Shown here: piece after piece, positions 21,572 through 30,103 of the stretch | Layout: the number at the start of each line of letters is the position of its first letter | Numbering within the stretch: the first letter of the stretch is position 1 | Assembly (NCBI RefSeq): GCF_015714715.1 | Contig: NZ_WAHS01000001.1 | Span: forward strand, 496,001-560,000 | Reading direction: 5' to 3' | Length of the DNA: 64,000 nt | DNA from: Aestuariivirga litoralis | GTDB lineage: Bacteria > Pseudomonadota > Alphaproteobacteria > Rhizobiales > Aestuariivirgaceae | Notes under the pieces: model-generated | The model's database searches: none | What the model was told of the DNA's origin: nothing | What the model saw: the letters and a program-made list of their open reading frames with translations, nothing else | Program-made: the position numbers and the translations under genes

Positions 21572-22509
21572 GCCAGCTTGGCCAGCCGTTCGATCAGCAG
21601 ATTGAAGAACGAGTCCGCGTTGATGCCGCGCACCACATGGGCATTGTGCGGGCGTTTGGTGACGCGCCACCAATCCACCACCGTCATGCCCATGGTGAGT
21701 TCGCTTTCGCATTCAATCGCGACATTGCAATCCTTGCCGGTGAAAAATTCCGGATGCAGCAGCCAGGCAATGACGCAGGGATCATGCAGCGGGGCGCCTT
21801 CTGAGCCATACTTATCAACGTCGAAGCGCTCGAAGAAATCCAGCATCTCGGCCACTGCGGGGCCGGTCTTGTTTTTCATCGTGCGGAATCTTTCAATATG
21901 CGTCTTCTTGCTCAAGGCCTGATGGGTGCAATCCAGCGGCACCAGCGTGATGGGCGTGCCGCTTTCAAACACCACGCGCGCGGCATGCGGATCGACATAG
22001 ATATTGAACTCGGCAGCCGGCGTGATGTTGCCGCCTTCCGAGAAGCCACCGCCCATGGCGATGATGCGCTTGATGCGCGAGGCGATGCGCGGCTCCTTGA
22101 TCAGTGCCAGCGCAATGTTGGTCATTGGGCCCAGCACGCAGAGTGTGACAGTGCCTGCGGGCCTGTTCATCAGTGTGTCGATAATGAAGTCCACCGCGTA
22201 TTGTTTCTGCAGCTGCATTTTTGGATCAGGCAGAACCGGACCATCGAGGCCAGTTTTGCCGTGCACATGTTCCGCCGTAACCAGTGGGCGCAGCAGCGGG
22301 CGCTCGGCGCCGGCATAGACTTTCACATCGGGCTTGCCTGCCAGTTCGCAGATTTTGCGGGTGTTCACTTCGGTAAGCGGCAAGGGCACATTGCCTGCAA
22401 CCGCACAAATGCCAAGCACTTCAATCTCGGGCGAGGCCAGGGCAAGAAAAATGGCCAGTGCGTCGTCCTGGCCGGGATCAGTGTCGATGATGATGTGATG
22501 TTGGGCCAT
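21568..22509 (-). CDS. Nucleoside hydrolase, inosine-uridine preferring type
   Basis: It cleaves the N-glycosidic bond of ribonucleosides to base and ribose for salvage. The 313-residue protein has the Ca-binding DTDPGQDD motif (9-16), TLCVLGPMTNIALAL, IIAMGGGF and PAAEFNIYVDPHAA, and a C-terminal HDPCVIAWLL with the Asp ligand. It is the last gene of the operon GST-DUF1801-nucleoside hydrolase and overlaps the DUF1801 gene by 32 bases. Exact nucleoside preference is not readable. Confidence 0.93.
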   Translation of the reverse strand: MAQHHIIIDTDPGQDDALAIFLALASPEIEVLGICAVAGNVPLPLTEVNTRKICELAGKPDVKVYAGAERPLLRPLVTAEHVHGKTGLDGPVLPDPKMQLQKQYAVDFIIDTLMNRPAGTVTLCVLGPMTNIALALIKEPRIASRIKRIIAMGGGFSEGGNITPAAEFNIYVDPHAARVVFESGTPITLVPLDCTHQALSKKTHIERFRTMKNKTGPAVAEMLDFFERFDVDKYGSEGAPLHDPCVIAWLLHPEFFTGKDCNVAIECESELTMGMTVVDWWRVTKRPHNAHVVRGINADSFFNLLIERLAKLA

Positions 22510-22933
22510 TGCGCGTTTCCTTGGTGTTTTTTTGCTTTTTGCGCAGATGGTGAGTCAAGGCAAGGGCGATGCAGTGGGAAAGTTCTGCGCGCGGCAGAGG
22601 CAGCGATGCATCAAACACAAGGGCGCGATCACCTTCGAAGGTGAAGGTCTTGGGATAGTGCTGTTTGAACTCATTCACCAGGCCGCTCTGGCAGTGAAAA
22701 TAGATGGCCAGTTTGCCTTCGTCATCACGGCGGCCATCGATGCGGATGGTGCTGCCGCTGCCGGTTTCTGGCGTGAGGAAGCTGAACTGGCCCCAGCGCA
22801 GCGCTTCGAGCAGTTTGCCCACGCCATCAGTTTGGCGCGCCGTTTCAACAATGAGCGCGCGCACTTCCTTCAGCCGCGCTTGAACGCCCTTCGAATAGGG
22901 TTTCACAGTTTGGGTGAGGAGGCTGGCGCTCAT
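22478..22933 (-). CDS. DUF1801 domain-containing protein
   Basis: A 151-residue cytosolic protein with the YdhG-like DUF1801 pattern: KEVRALIVETARQTDGVGK, LRWGQFSFLT, then IYFHCQSGLVNEFKQHYP. The function is unknown. The gene overlaps the upstream GST by ATGA and the downstream nucleoside hydrolase by 32 bases, so all three are coupled. The final His/Arg-rich residues are encoded within that overlap and may not be structured. Confidence 0.8.
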   Translation of the reverse strand: MSASLLTQTVKPYSKGVQARLKEVRALIVETARQTDGVGKLLEALRWGQFSFLTPETGSGSTIRIDGRRDDEGKLAIYFHCQSGLVNEFKQHYPKTFTFEGDRALVFDASLPLPRAELSHCIALALTHHLRKKQKNTKETRNGPTSHHHRH

Positions 22934-23643
22934 GCGGCGACCTTGGTTTCAGGGAAGTAGCGCTCGGCCATGTTGGTAATGTAATTCATCAGCACGGGCC
23001 GCGAGCGGATATAATCGCCAATTTCGCTTTCGAAGAATGGCGCTTCTGCTGCCCAGAGAAAACCGAACACTGTGGCATCGATGCCGCAGACCTTGTCGCC
23101 CAGAATGTATCGGTTTTTAGAGAGCATGGCTTCCACCGCATCGAGATCGCCTTTCCCGAGTTCGAAGCGCTGGGCATCGGTGTGGCGGCCCAGGCCCTGG
23201 CCCTGGTTGCGCTTGGCGACGCTGCGTTTCACCAGACGGCCGATCAGCGGGCGCAGCGGTGCGGGCGCGCCCGCGAAGAACTGGTAGGGCCCTTTGTAGA
23301 AATTGTGGTCACGCAGCCAGCGGATATGCATGGACAGAAAATAGAAATGCTCTTCCAGCATGCGCGCCACGGCCCAGCCCTTGGCGAGATCGGCCGGTTT
23401 GTAGCCGCCGGAGAAATCCACGCCGTGCTGGTCCTCGAGATGGCGCTGGATGAAATGGCTGTCGGCAATGATCTTGCTGTCATCCTTCAAATAGGGCGCC
23501 TTGCCCTTGGGGGCTTCGCCGAATTTCATTTTACGAGGTTCGAAGGGCAGGCCGGACATCTTCATCAGGGTGAGCGCCTTCAGGCAAAAGGGGCTGCCAT
23601 CGGGCAAACCGAAATAGGGACCGAAAACATAAAGCTCAAGCAT
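22930..23643 (-). CDS. Glutathione S-transferase family protein
   Basis: The 237-residue protein has an N-terminal thioredoxin-like domain (LPDGSPFCLKALTLMKMSGLPFE; the Cys sits where fungal/Ure2-type GSTs have Ser or Cys) and a helical C-terminal domain with the N-cap motif GDKVCGIDATVFGFL. It likely conjugates or reduces electrophiles. It is the first gene of a three-gene operon facing the YafY regulator across a 77-base gap containing a perfect palindrome. Confidence 0.87.
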   Translation of the reverse strand: MLELYVFGPYFGLPDGSPFCLKALTLMKMSGLPFEPRKMKFGEAPKGKAPYLKDDSKIIADSHFIQRHLEDQHGVDFSGGYKPADLAKGWAVARMLEEHFYFLSMHIRWLRDHNFYKGPYQFFAGAPAPLRPLIGRLVKRSVAKRNQGQGLGRHTDAQRFELGKGDLDAVEAMLSKNRYILGDKVCGIDATVFGFLWAAEAPFFESEIGDYIRSRPVLMNYITNMAERYFPETKVAA

Positions 23644-23677
23644 GATTTTCTCCTGTCACGGCCCTATACTGACACAC

Positions 23678-23699
23678 TGCTGACAACATGGTGTCAGCA
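23678..23699. promoter_or_regulatory. Palindromic operator candidate between the GST operon and the YafY regulator
   Basis: TGCTGACA (23678-23685) and TGTCAGCA (23692-23699) are exact reverse complements with a six-base spacer. A further CTGACAC half-site (23669-23675) lies just to the left. The site is 22 bases before the regulator start and 35 bases before the GST start, well placed to control both directions, presumably by the YafY protein itself. Confidence 0.6.
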
Positions 23700-23720
23700 G
23701 GTTTGCAGTAGGAAACTAGC

Positions 23721-24416
23721 ATGAGACGCGCCGACCGCCTGCTTCGTATTATCCAACTGCTGCGCCGCCACCGCCGGCCCGTCACCGGGCAGCGCATGGC
23801 GGAGGAGTTGGAAGTTTCGCTGCGCACGCTGTACCGCGACATTGCCGACCTGATCACCGATGGCGTGCCTATCCGCGGGGAGGCGGGCGTGGGCTATGTA
23901 CTCGGCGAGGGCTATGATTTGCCGCCGCTGATGTTCAAAGCGGATGAGTTGGAAGCGATCATGCTGGGGCTTTCCTGGGTGGAGCGGCGCGGCGACAAGG
24001 TGTTGCAGCTGGCATCAGCTGACGTGGTGGCGAAGATTGGCACGGTATTGCCGGAAGCGCTGCGGCCGTTCTTCTATGACGCACCGTTGCTGACCGCGCC
24101 ACGCTACAATGAACTGGTTGACCGCATTGACCTGAGTGAGGTGCGCAGCGCCATTCGCACCCAGCGCAAGCTTTCAATCGTTTATCAGGATGAGCGCGGC
24201 GAGGCGACGAACCGCGTGATCTGGCCCATCGCCATCACCTATTTCGATCCTCAGCGCCTGCTGGTGGGCTGGTGCGAGTTGCGCCGAGGCTTCCGGCATT
24301 TCCGCACCGACCGCATTTCCGCCATGACGCAGCTTGAGGAGAAATACCGCGAGCCGCGCCTGCGCCTGATGTCACGCTGGAAGGAAGAGCGGGCTCGGGA
24401 GCAGCATCAATCCTGA
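23721..24416 (+). CDS. YafY/YobV-type regulator (HTH_11 plus WYL domain)
   Basis: The 231-residue protein has an N-terminal DeoR-like winged helix (5-58, with LEVSLRTLYRDIADL as recognition region) and a C-terminal WYL domain (about 135-215: RKLSIVYQDERG, RVIWPIAITYFDPQRL, FRHFRTDRI). WYL domains sense nucleic-acid or small-molecule ligands. It is divergent from the GST/DUF1801/nucleoside hydrolase operon and so is its likely regulator. The 3' end overlaps the opposing XRE gene by 10 bases. Confidence 0.88.
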   Translation: MRRADRLLRIIQLLRRHRRPVTGQRMAEELEVSLRTLYRDIADLITDGVPIRGEAGVGYVLGEGYDLPPLMFKADELEAIMLGLSWVERRGDKVLQLASADVVAKIGTVLPEALRPFFYDAPLLTAPRYNELVDRIDLSEVRSAIRTQRKLSIVYQDERGEATNRVIWPIAITYFDPQRLLVGWCELRRGFRHFRTDRISAMTQLEEKYREPRLRLMSRWKEERAREQHQS

Positions 24417-24619
24417 TCTGGTTTGAATTCGAGAATATCGCTCGTCTGGCATTCCAGTGCCTTGCAGATCGCCTCCAGCGTTTCAAAGCGGATGCCTTTC
24501 ACCTTGCCGGATTTGAGCAGTGAAATGTTCTGCTCAGTGATGCCAACAAGTTCAAACAGCGTCTTGGAACGCATCTTGCGCCGGGCCAGCATCACATCAA
24601 GATTGACGACGATCGACAT
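24407..24619 (-). CDS. Small XRE-family transcriptional regulator
   Basis: A 70-residue single-domain helix-turn-helix protein of the YozG/HTH_26 kind: RRKMRSKTLFELVGITEQNISLLKSG is typical, ending with ICKALECQTSDILEF. These regulators often sit next to a DUF2975 membrane gene; none is present here. The ATG at 24619 is chosen (a second ATG lies two codons upstream). A much longer in-frame extension to 24871 is Arg/Gln-rich and looks like non-coding antisense, so I excluded it. Confidence 0.8.
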   Translation of the reverse strand: MSIVVNLDVMLARRKMRSKTLFELVGITEQNISLLKSGKVKGIRFETLEAICKALECQTSDILEFKPDQD

Positions 24620-24646
24620 GATCATACGAACTGCTTGTTTTCGGCA

Positions 24647-24802
24647 TTGATCTCGGCTGATGAGCCGCAGGGGCCGCTGCCGATTGATCTCCATGTGCTG
24701 ACGGGCGAGCGTGGTCGCTACACGCAGCCTGTGCACAACCATGATCTGCGCCGCCTGTGGCGCTTGGCGAGCGGCTTCCAGCGGCTTGCCCTCGCGTCTT
24801 AG
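24647..24802 (+). pseudogene. Possible C-terminal remnant of an unrecognised coding sequence
   Basis: This frame is open to a TAG at 24800-24802 and encodes about 51 residues with normal protein-like composition (PLPIDLHVLTGERGRY, DLRRLWRLASGFQRLAL). It has no convincing start (TTG at 24647, no ribosome site) and overlaps the end of the CDGSH gene by four bases. It may be the tail of a lost gene between two opposing genes. Weak case. Confidence 0.2.
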
Positions 24803-25431
24803 CTCTTGAAGCCCGCGGCCTTGTGGCTGCCGTCGCAGTAGGGCTTGTTGGCGGAATGGCCGCAACGGCAAAGCCAGGTGTCTTTTACCTTGTTGATGGT
24901 CTTACCGGTGCCGGTCACCACTTCGAGATTGCCGGTGATATGCAGTGGCCCATCCAGCGTCGGATCAACGATGATCGGGCCGTTGCGCATTTCCAGCGCC
25001 TTGAAATTCTTCGGTGCGGGTTCGCCTGATGCGGTGAAGCCCTCTTCCGTGTGGCTGCCATCGCAGAACGGTTTGTGGCGCGAGGCACCGCAGCGGCACA
25101 GGGTGAAGCGCAGGCCTTTTTCACCAGCAACATCCGCTTCGGCATTGAGGGCCAGCGGGCCGTTTTCGCGCAGGCGGACGGTGTTGACGATGGGCGGTTG
25201 TTCCAGTGCTGCGCCATCGGGCAGAGTGACGCGGATTGCGCCTGAGGGGCAGTTGTGGGCGATCTCTACGAGCTCGGTCGCGCTGGCATTTTCCGGGTGG
25301 ATCCATTCGCCTTCGACATTGGGCACGAAAACATCCGGGCGGTTCAGCACGCAATTGCGCGAATGAATGCAACGGCGCGCGTTGAAATGAATGGTGGCGT
25401 TTGGGCCGTTTACGGTTTCTTCGATGGACAT
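24799..25431 (-). CDS. Multi-cluster iron-sulfur protein: monocluster ferredoxin-like domain plus two CDGSH domains
   Basis: The 210-residue protein has an N-terminal divergent 4Fe-4S domain (Cys21, Cys27, Cys61 in the spacing seen in Fer4_19/YjdI proteins) and two CDGSH [2Fe-2S] domains with Cys-Cys-Cys-His ligands: Cys112, Cys114, Cys123, His127 and Cys188, Cys190, Cys199, His203. It is probably an electron-transfer or redox-sensing protein of the cytoplasm. The gene stands alone, 38 bases from the end of purN. Confidence 0.9.
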   Translation of the reverse strand: MSIEETVNGPNATIHFNARRCIHSRNCVLNRPDVFVPNVEGEWIHPENASATELVEIAHNCPSGAIRVTLPDGAALEQPPIVNTVRLRENGPLALNAEADVAGEKGLRFTLCRCGASRHKPFCDGSHTEEGFTASGEPAPKNFKALEMRNGPIIVDPTLDGPLHITGNLEVVTGTGKTINKVKDTWLCRCGHSANKPYCDGSHKAAGFKS

Positions 25432-25469
25432 GGCTGGGTTCTCCCTGGCTGTCCTGAAGTTAGATCAAA

Positions 25470-26039
25470 TCATCGGGAAAGGAAATCGCTGAGCGCCTTG
25501 GGATAGAGCTTGTGCTCTTCCAACAGCACACGGGCGGCAAGAGATTCGGGCGTGTCGCCAGCGAGAACTGGCACGCGGGCCTGCGCGAGGATGGGGCCAT
25601 CGTCGAGTTCAGCTGTGACCAGATGTACGGTGCAGCCGGCTTCCTTCTCACCCGCTGCGATGGCGCGTTCATGCGTGTGCAGGCCCTTGTAGAGTGGCAG
25701 AAGCGAAGGGTGGATATTGAGTATTTTTCCTGCCCATGGCGCTACCAGAACGGGCGTCATTACGCGCATGAAACCGGCGCAAGCAATGGCGTCTAGATGT
25801 TGCGCTTGCATGTAGTCATTGAGTGCGGCGTCGAAAGCCTCGCGCGAGGGATAATCGCGGTGGCTGATGATTTGAGTGGCGACGCCTAGCTCTTTCGCCC
25901 AGGTAATGCCTGCGGCATCGGCCTTATTGGAGACGACGCAGGCAATTTCAAAAATCGAATCTGCTGCGCGTGATGCCGCGACCAGCGCCTTCATGTTGGA
26001 GCCGGTTCCCGAGATGAGAACGCCCACCCGCTTTTTCAT
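25470..26039 (-). CDS. purN: Phosphoribosylglycinamide formyltransferase
   Basis: PurN transfers a formyl group from 10-formyltetrahydrofolate to GAR in purine synthesis. The 189-residue protein has GTGSNM (11-16) for phosphate binding and the catalytic Asn108, His110 and Asp146 (NIHPSLLP and ELDDGPI). It overlaps purM by ATGA, the standard purMN pair. Confidence 0.97.
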   Translation of the reverse strand: MKKRVGVLISGTGSNMKALVAASRAADSIFEIACVVSNKADAAGITWAKELGVATQIISHRDYPSREAFDAALNDYMQAQHLDAIACAGFMRVMTPVLVAPWAGKILNIHPSLLPLYKGLHTHERAIAAGEKEAGCTVHLVTAELDDGPILAQARVPVLAGDTPESLAARVLLEEHKLYPKALSDFLSR

Positions 26040-27115
26040 TCAGGCAGTGAACCGGAATAAGCGACTTGGGCTTCGTTGCCTTTGCGGGCGCGGATGGTGC
26101 CGAGGGTGACAACCTTTTCGCCCGCGCGGGTGAAAGCTTGCGCCACGGCCTTGGCTTCCTTGGCCTTGACCACCACGATCATGCCAATGCCGCAGTTGAA
26201 GGTGCGCAGCATTTCAGACTCGGCCACACCGCCGGTTTTCTGCAGCCACCGGAACACGGGCGTGAACGGCACAGCGGAAAGATCAATCGCCGCCACGGTG
26301 TTTTTGGGTAGCACGCGCGGGATGTTTTCGGTGAAGCCGCCGCCAGTGATATGCGCGAAGGCCTTGATGGCGGAATGCTTCTTCAGCAGTTTGAGAATGG
26401 TCTTCACATAGATACGTGTGGGTGTGAGCAGGGCCTGAGCGAGGGTTTTGCCCTTGTCGAAGGGCGCTGGCTCAGTGAGATTCACACCGCTCACATCGAC
26501 GATCTTGCGGATCAGCGAATAGCCGTTGGAATGCGGGCCAGTGGAGGCGAGGCCGAGAATCACGTCACCCGCCTTTACGTTCTTGGCGGGCAGGATTTTC
26601 TTGCGTTCGACAGCGCCCACGGCGAAGCCTGCGAGGTCATAATCGCCAGCTTTATACATGCCGGGCATTTCGGCCGTTTCGCCGCCGATCAGCGCGCAGC
26701 CGGCCTGTTTGCAGCCGTCGGCGATGCCGGCGATCACATCGGCGGCGGCCTTCACATCCAGCTTGCCGGTGGCGTAGTAGTCGAGGAAGAACAGAGGTTC
26801 AGCGCCTTGCACGACGAGATCATTCACGCACATGGCGACAAGGTCGATGCCCACGCCGCGGTGGATGCCGCTGTCGATGGCTAGTTTCAATTTGGTGCCC
26901 ACGCCGTCATTGGCGGCCACCAGAACGGGGTCCTTGAAGCCGCAGGCCTTGAGGTCAAACAACCCACCGAAGCCGCCCAAAGCTGCGTCAGCGCCCTTGC
27001 GCCGCGTGGATTTGGCCAGCGGCTTAATCACATCCACCAGGTCATTGCCGGCGGTGATATCCACGCCCGCATCGGCATAGGACAGTGCGTTGTGGGAGGG
27101 GCCAGATTTGCTCAT
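26036..27115 (-). CDS. purM: Phosphoribosylformylglycinamidine cyclo-ligase (AIR synthetase)
   Basis: PurM closes the imidazole ring of AIR with ATP. From the ATG at 27115 it has 359 residues, the family length; a longer open frame to 27292 is antisense to the divergent gene. Typical segments are [15 protein letters not shown] at the N terminus, [29 protein letters not shown] and [16 protein letters not shown]. It is divergent from the DUF2066 gene with 27 bases between starts. Confidence 0.97.
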   Translation of the reverse strand: MSKSGPSHNALSYADAGVDITAGNDLVDVIKPLAKSTRRKGADAALGGFGGLFDLKACGFKDPVLVAANDGVGTKLKLAIDSGIHRGVGIDLVAMCVNDLVVQGAEPLFFLDYYATGKLDVKAAADVIAGIADGCKQAGCALIGGETAEMPGMYKAGDYDLAGFAVGAVERKKILPAKNVKAGDVILGLASTGPHSNGYSLIRKIVDVSGVNLTEPAPFDKGKTLAQALLTPTRIYVKTILKLLKKHSAIKAFAHITGGGFTENIPRVLPKNTVAAIDLSAVPFTPVFRWLQKTGGVAESEMLRTFNCGIGMIVVVKAKEAKAVAQAFTRAGEKVVTLGTIRARKGNEAQVAYSGSLPE

Positions 27116-27142
27116 GCCACGGGTTTGCCTCAAAGGGGTGAG

Positions 27143-28276
27143 ATGTGGCAAACCCCTAGCCAGATTCTGAACTGGAATAAAGCCAAAAGCGCCGTGATAA
27201 AATTCAAACTCATCTTCCTGCTCTGCGCCCTTCTGGCTCCGGCTCTGGCCTTTGCGTCTGGGCCCATCGAAACCAGCCCCTATGCCGTGCAAGGCGTGGA
27301 GGTGGACGAGACCGATGCATCGGCCAAACTGGCCAAGGACAAGGCGCTGGTTGATGTGCAGATGAAGGCCATTGCGATGCTCGGCGCGCAGCTGGGTGAT
27401 GCAGGGGTTGGAGAAGCTTTCAGCCGTTTTGATGCGGAAAAGGTGATGCCGCTACTCAAGTCGCTTTCGATTGAAAAGGAAGTGATCAGCCCAGGGCGCT
27501 ATCAAGGCACGTTCACCGTTCGCTTCCTGCCGGAGCGGGTGAAGCCGCTACTGCAGCAGGCGGGCGTGCATCTGCCGCAGGAGCAGGGGCCGGCCATGCT
27601 GGTGATCCCGGTATGGACCGATGAGAATGGCCGGGTGCAATTGTGGGAGGACAATCCCTGGCGCAAGGCATGGCTCGATCTTCATGCCAGCCAGGCGCAA
27701 ATCCCCATCCTGATTCCGCTGGGCGACCAGGAGGATGACCAGAACCTCACGGCGCAGGACATCACCGCCAACAATGCGGTGAAGCTGGAAGCCATCCGCC
27801 GCCGCTACGATGTGAAGACCATGCTGATCGCCATGGCGCAACCTGCCGAAGGTGGTGGCGTGCATGCGCATGTCGTCGGGAAATCGCCGCTTGGCAAAAT
27901 CACCATCGACAAGATTTACACGGCTGATACCGGCCAGGTGCCCGATTCAGCTTCTGTGGGTGCGCAGCGCTTTCAGCAATTGATCACCGACAAGTTCCGC
28001 TCGGAGCAGGCGAAGTCTGCCATGGCAAATCCTGCGCCCGCGCAATCCTTGCCCGTCACTGTGCCTTTTGCCGGGCCTTCGCAATGGAATGGGTTGCGTT
28101 CACGCATACTGTCCACGCCCGGCGTGGTGGGGCTGGATGTGACCTCGCTGGAAGCGGGCGGCGCTTCTGCCAAGCTGTTCTATAATGGCGCGGTGGAAGA
28201 TTTGGGTGCCTCGCTGCAGACTGCGGGCCTGCAACTTGTGAACAATGGCGGCACCTGGACCGTGGTGCCACTGTGA
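27143..28276 (+). CDS. DUF2066 domain-containing exported protein
   Basis: A 377-residue protein with a Sec signal peptide ([18 protein letters not shown]) and a DUF2066 region; function unknown, location probably periplasmic or outer-membrane associated. Two starts compete. The ATG at 27143 has AAGGGG five bases upstream but gives a long n-region. The GTG at 27194 gives a compact signal peptide but no clear ribosome site. It heads the DUF2066-perM-hdaA-ppk-ppx series, an order conserved in related bacteria, and is divergent from purMN. Confidence 0.8.
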   Translation: MWQTPSQILNWNKAKSAVIKFKLIFLLCALLAPALAFASGPIETSPYAVQGVEVDETDASAKLAKDKALVDVQMKAIAMLGAQLGDAGVGEAFSRFDAEKVMPLLKSLSIEKEVISPGRYQGTFTVRFLPERVKPLLQQAGVHLPQEQGPAMLVIPVWTDENGRVQLWEDNPWRKAWLDLHASQAQIPILIPLGDQEDDQNLTAQDITANNAVKLEAIRRRYDVKTMLIAMAQPAEGGGVHAHVVGKSPLGKITIDKIYTADTGQVPDSASVGAQRFQQLITDKFRSEQAKSAMANPAPAQSLPVTVPFAGPSQWNGLRSRILSTPGVVGLDVTSLEAGGASAKLFYNGAVEDLGASLQTAGLQLVNNGGTWTVVPL

Positions 28277-28299
28277 TGAAAAGCCAGGGGGGAATATAG

Positions 28300-29376
28300 A
28301 TGCAAAAGCAACTCGTCTTCTGGCTGGTGGCGCTGTGCATCGCGCTGCTGTTTTTCTGGTATCTGCAGGACATTCTGCTGCCCTTTATCGCGGGTTTTGT
28401 GGCCGCCTATTTTCTCGATCCCATCGCCGACAGGCTGGTGCGGCTGGGCCTGCCGCGCGCGCTGGCCACAGCAGTGATCATTGTATCAGCCGTAGTGGCG
28501 GTGATTGTGGGCGTGCTTCTGGTCCTGCCAGTGTTCGGTACCCAGATTGGAAAGCTGGTGGCTGATGCGCCCAATCTTTCGCGCCAGTTCATGCAGATCG
28601 CCGACCAGTCGGCTCCGCAATGGCTGAAGGACTTCTTCGCCAATAATGGAAGCGACCTGCAATCCACCTTGACGGATTACGCCGGCAAGGCGGCGCTGTG
28701 GTTCGTTGGCTTCCTGACAACGCTGTGGAACGGCAGCAAGGCGTTGCTCAATCTGGCCTCGCTCAGTGTAATCACGCCGGTCGTTGCGTTCTATATGCTG
28801 AATGATTGGGACAGGCTGGTAGCCAAGGTGGATGGCTGGCTGCCGCGCGAGCATATCAAGGATTTGCGCAGCATTGCGCATGATGTGGATACGGCTCTTG
28901 CCGGATACATTCGCGGGCAGGGCACGGTGTGCCTAATCCTGGCGGTGTTTTATGCCGCAGGCTTCATGCTGATGGGACTGAAGTCGGGCCTGGCCATCGG
29001 CATTATGACCGGGCTTCTGGCTTTCATTCCGTTCTTTGGGCCGCTGATTGGCGGGGCCATCGCCATCATTGTGGGGCTGGTGCAATTCTGGCCCAATGAG
29101 ATCAGCGTGCTGAGTATTGTTGCCATTCTGGCGATCGGGCAGTTGGTTGAGTCCTATTTCCTGTCTCCCAAGCTGGTCGGGGAATCGATTGGGCTTCACC
29201 CTGTCTGGATGATGCTGGCGCTGCTCGCCTTCTCTTATGTATTCGGCATTCTGGGATTGCTGCTGGCGGTGCCGCTGGCTGCCACCACGGGTGTTTTTGT
29301 GCGGCACGGCCTGGCGCGCTACCTCGCCAGTGAAATCTATCTGGGCGGGCCGAAGAAGAATGCCAAGAGAGCCTGA
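28300..29376 (+). CDS. AI-2E family transporter (PerM/YhhT type)
   Basis: A 358-residue inner-membrane protein with about eight hydrophobic helices: a pair at the N terminus, a soluble loop (about 85-140), then a bundle containing the family motif FIPFFGPLIGG. Members export varied small molecules; the AI-2 name is historical and the substrate is unknown. Its last 17 bases overlap hdaA. Confidence 0.9.
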   Translation: MQKQLVFWLVALCIALLFFWYLQDILLPFIAGFVAAYFLDPIADRLVRLGLPRALATAVIIVSAVVAVIVGVLLVLPVFGTQIGKLVADAPNLSRQFMQIADQSAPQWLKDFFANNGSDLQSTLTDYAGKAALWFVGFLTTLWNGSKALLNLASLSVITPVVAFYMLNDWDRLVAKVDGWLPREHIKDLRSIAHDVDTALAGYIRGQGTVCLILAVFYAAGFMLMGLKSGLAIGIMTGLLAFIPFFGPLIGGAIAIIVGLVQFWPNEISVLSIVAILAIGQLVESYFLSPKLVGESIGLHPVWMMLALLAFSYVFGILGLLLAVPLAATTGVFVRHGLARYLASEIYLGGPKKNAKRA

Positions 29377-30061
29377 GCAGCTGCCTTTCGCGCTGCCACA
29401 GCGCGAGGCCGTGGGCCGTGATGATTTTCTGGTCACACCATCCAACGAGGCTGCGGTGCGGCTGGTGGATGAATGGCCGCAATGGCCGGCGCATGGCGCG
29501 GTGTTGATCGGGCCTGCGGGCGCCGGCAAAAGTCATCTGGCGCGGGTGTGGCAAGCGACCTCATTGGCGGAAATTGTTCCGGCACAGGCATTAGCCAAAG
29601 ATGACGTGCCGCAATTGCTGGCGCGAAAGGCCGTGTGCGTCGAGGATGCGAAGCCGGGGCAGTTTGATGAAAAAGCGCTTTTCCATTTGCTTAATCTGGC
29701 GCGTGCCGATGGTGGCCATGTGCTGCTGACCAGCGAGGAAGAGCCTTCCGGCTGGAAGGTGCAGCTGCCTGATCTGGCCTCGCGCCTCAAGGCATTGCCC
29801 GTTGTGCGTATCCTGCCACCTGATGATGGCTTGCTGCGCGGGGTTCTGGTGAAGCTGTTTTCCGATCGGCAGATCGGCGTGGATGAAGCTTTGATCAGCT
29901 ATATGATGCTGCGCATGCCGCGCTCGCTGGCGGCGGCGCGTGATCTGGTGGCGCAGATTGACCGCGAGGCGATGGTGGCGCGCGCCGAGGTGACACGGCC
30001 CTTCGTCGCCAAGGTCATGGCGCATTACGACAGCCCTGGCCTGTTTACGACACCATCATAA
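29360..30061 (+). CDS. hdaA: DnaA-like regulatory inactivator HdaA
   Basis: HdaA works with the sliding clamp to stimulate hydrolysis of DnaA-bound ATP and so prevents over-initiation of replication. The 233-residue protein has an N-terminal clamp-binding motif (QLPFALP, 7-13), Walker A GPAGAGKS (51-58), and AAA+ helical lid features similar to DnaA domain III, but no DnaA DNA-binding domain. The ATG at 29360 has GAAGAAGA upstream inside perM. The ppk gene follows after 42 bases. Confidence 0.88.
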   Translation: MPREPEQLPFALPQREAVGRDDFLVTPSNEAAVRLVDEWPQWPAHGAVLIGPAGAGKSHLARVWQATSLAEIVPAQALAKDDVPQLLARKAVCVEDAKPGQFDEKALFHLLNLARADGGHVLLTSEEEPSGWKVQLPDLASRLKALPVVRILPPDDGLLRGVLVKLFSDRQIGVDEALISYMMLRMPRSLAAARDLVAQIDREAMVARAEVTRPFVAKVMAHYDSPGLFTTPS

Positions 30062-30103
30062 GACGTTCATCAAACTGTCAAACTGGGTTAGGATGACCAC
30101 GTC

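Noticed and set aside
24620-24871. N-terminal extension of the small XRE regulator.
   Set aside because: The extension is Arg/Gln-rich and unlike any domain; the 70-residue form matches the family length.
27116-27292. N-terminal extension of PurM.
   Set aside because: It lies antisense over the signal peptide region of the DUF2066 gene and is not conserved in PurM.
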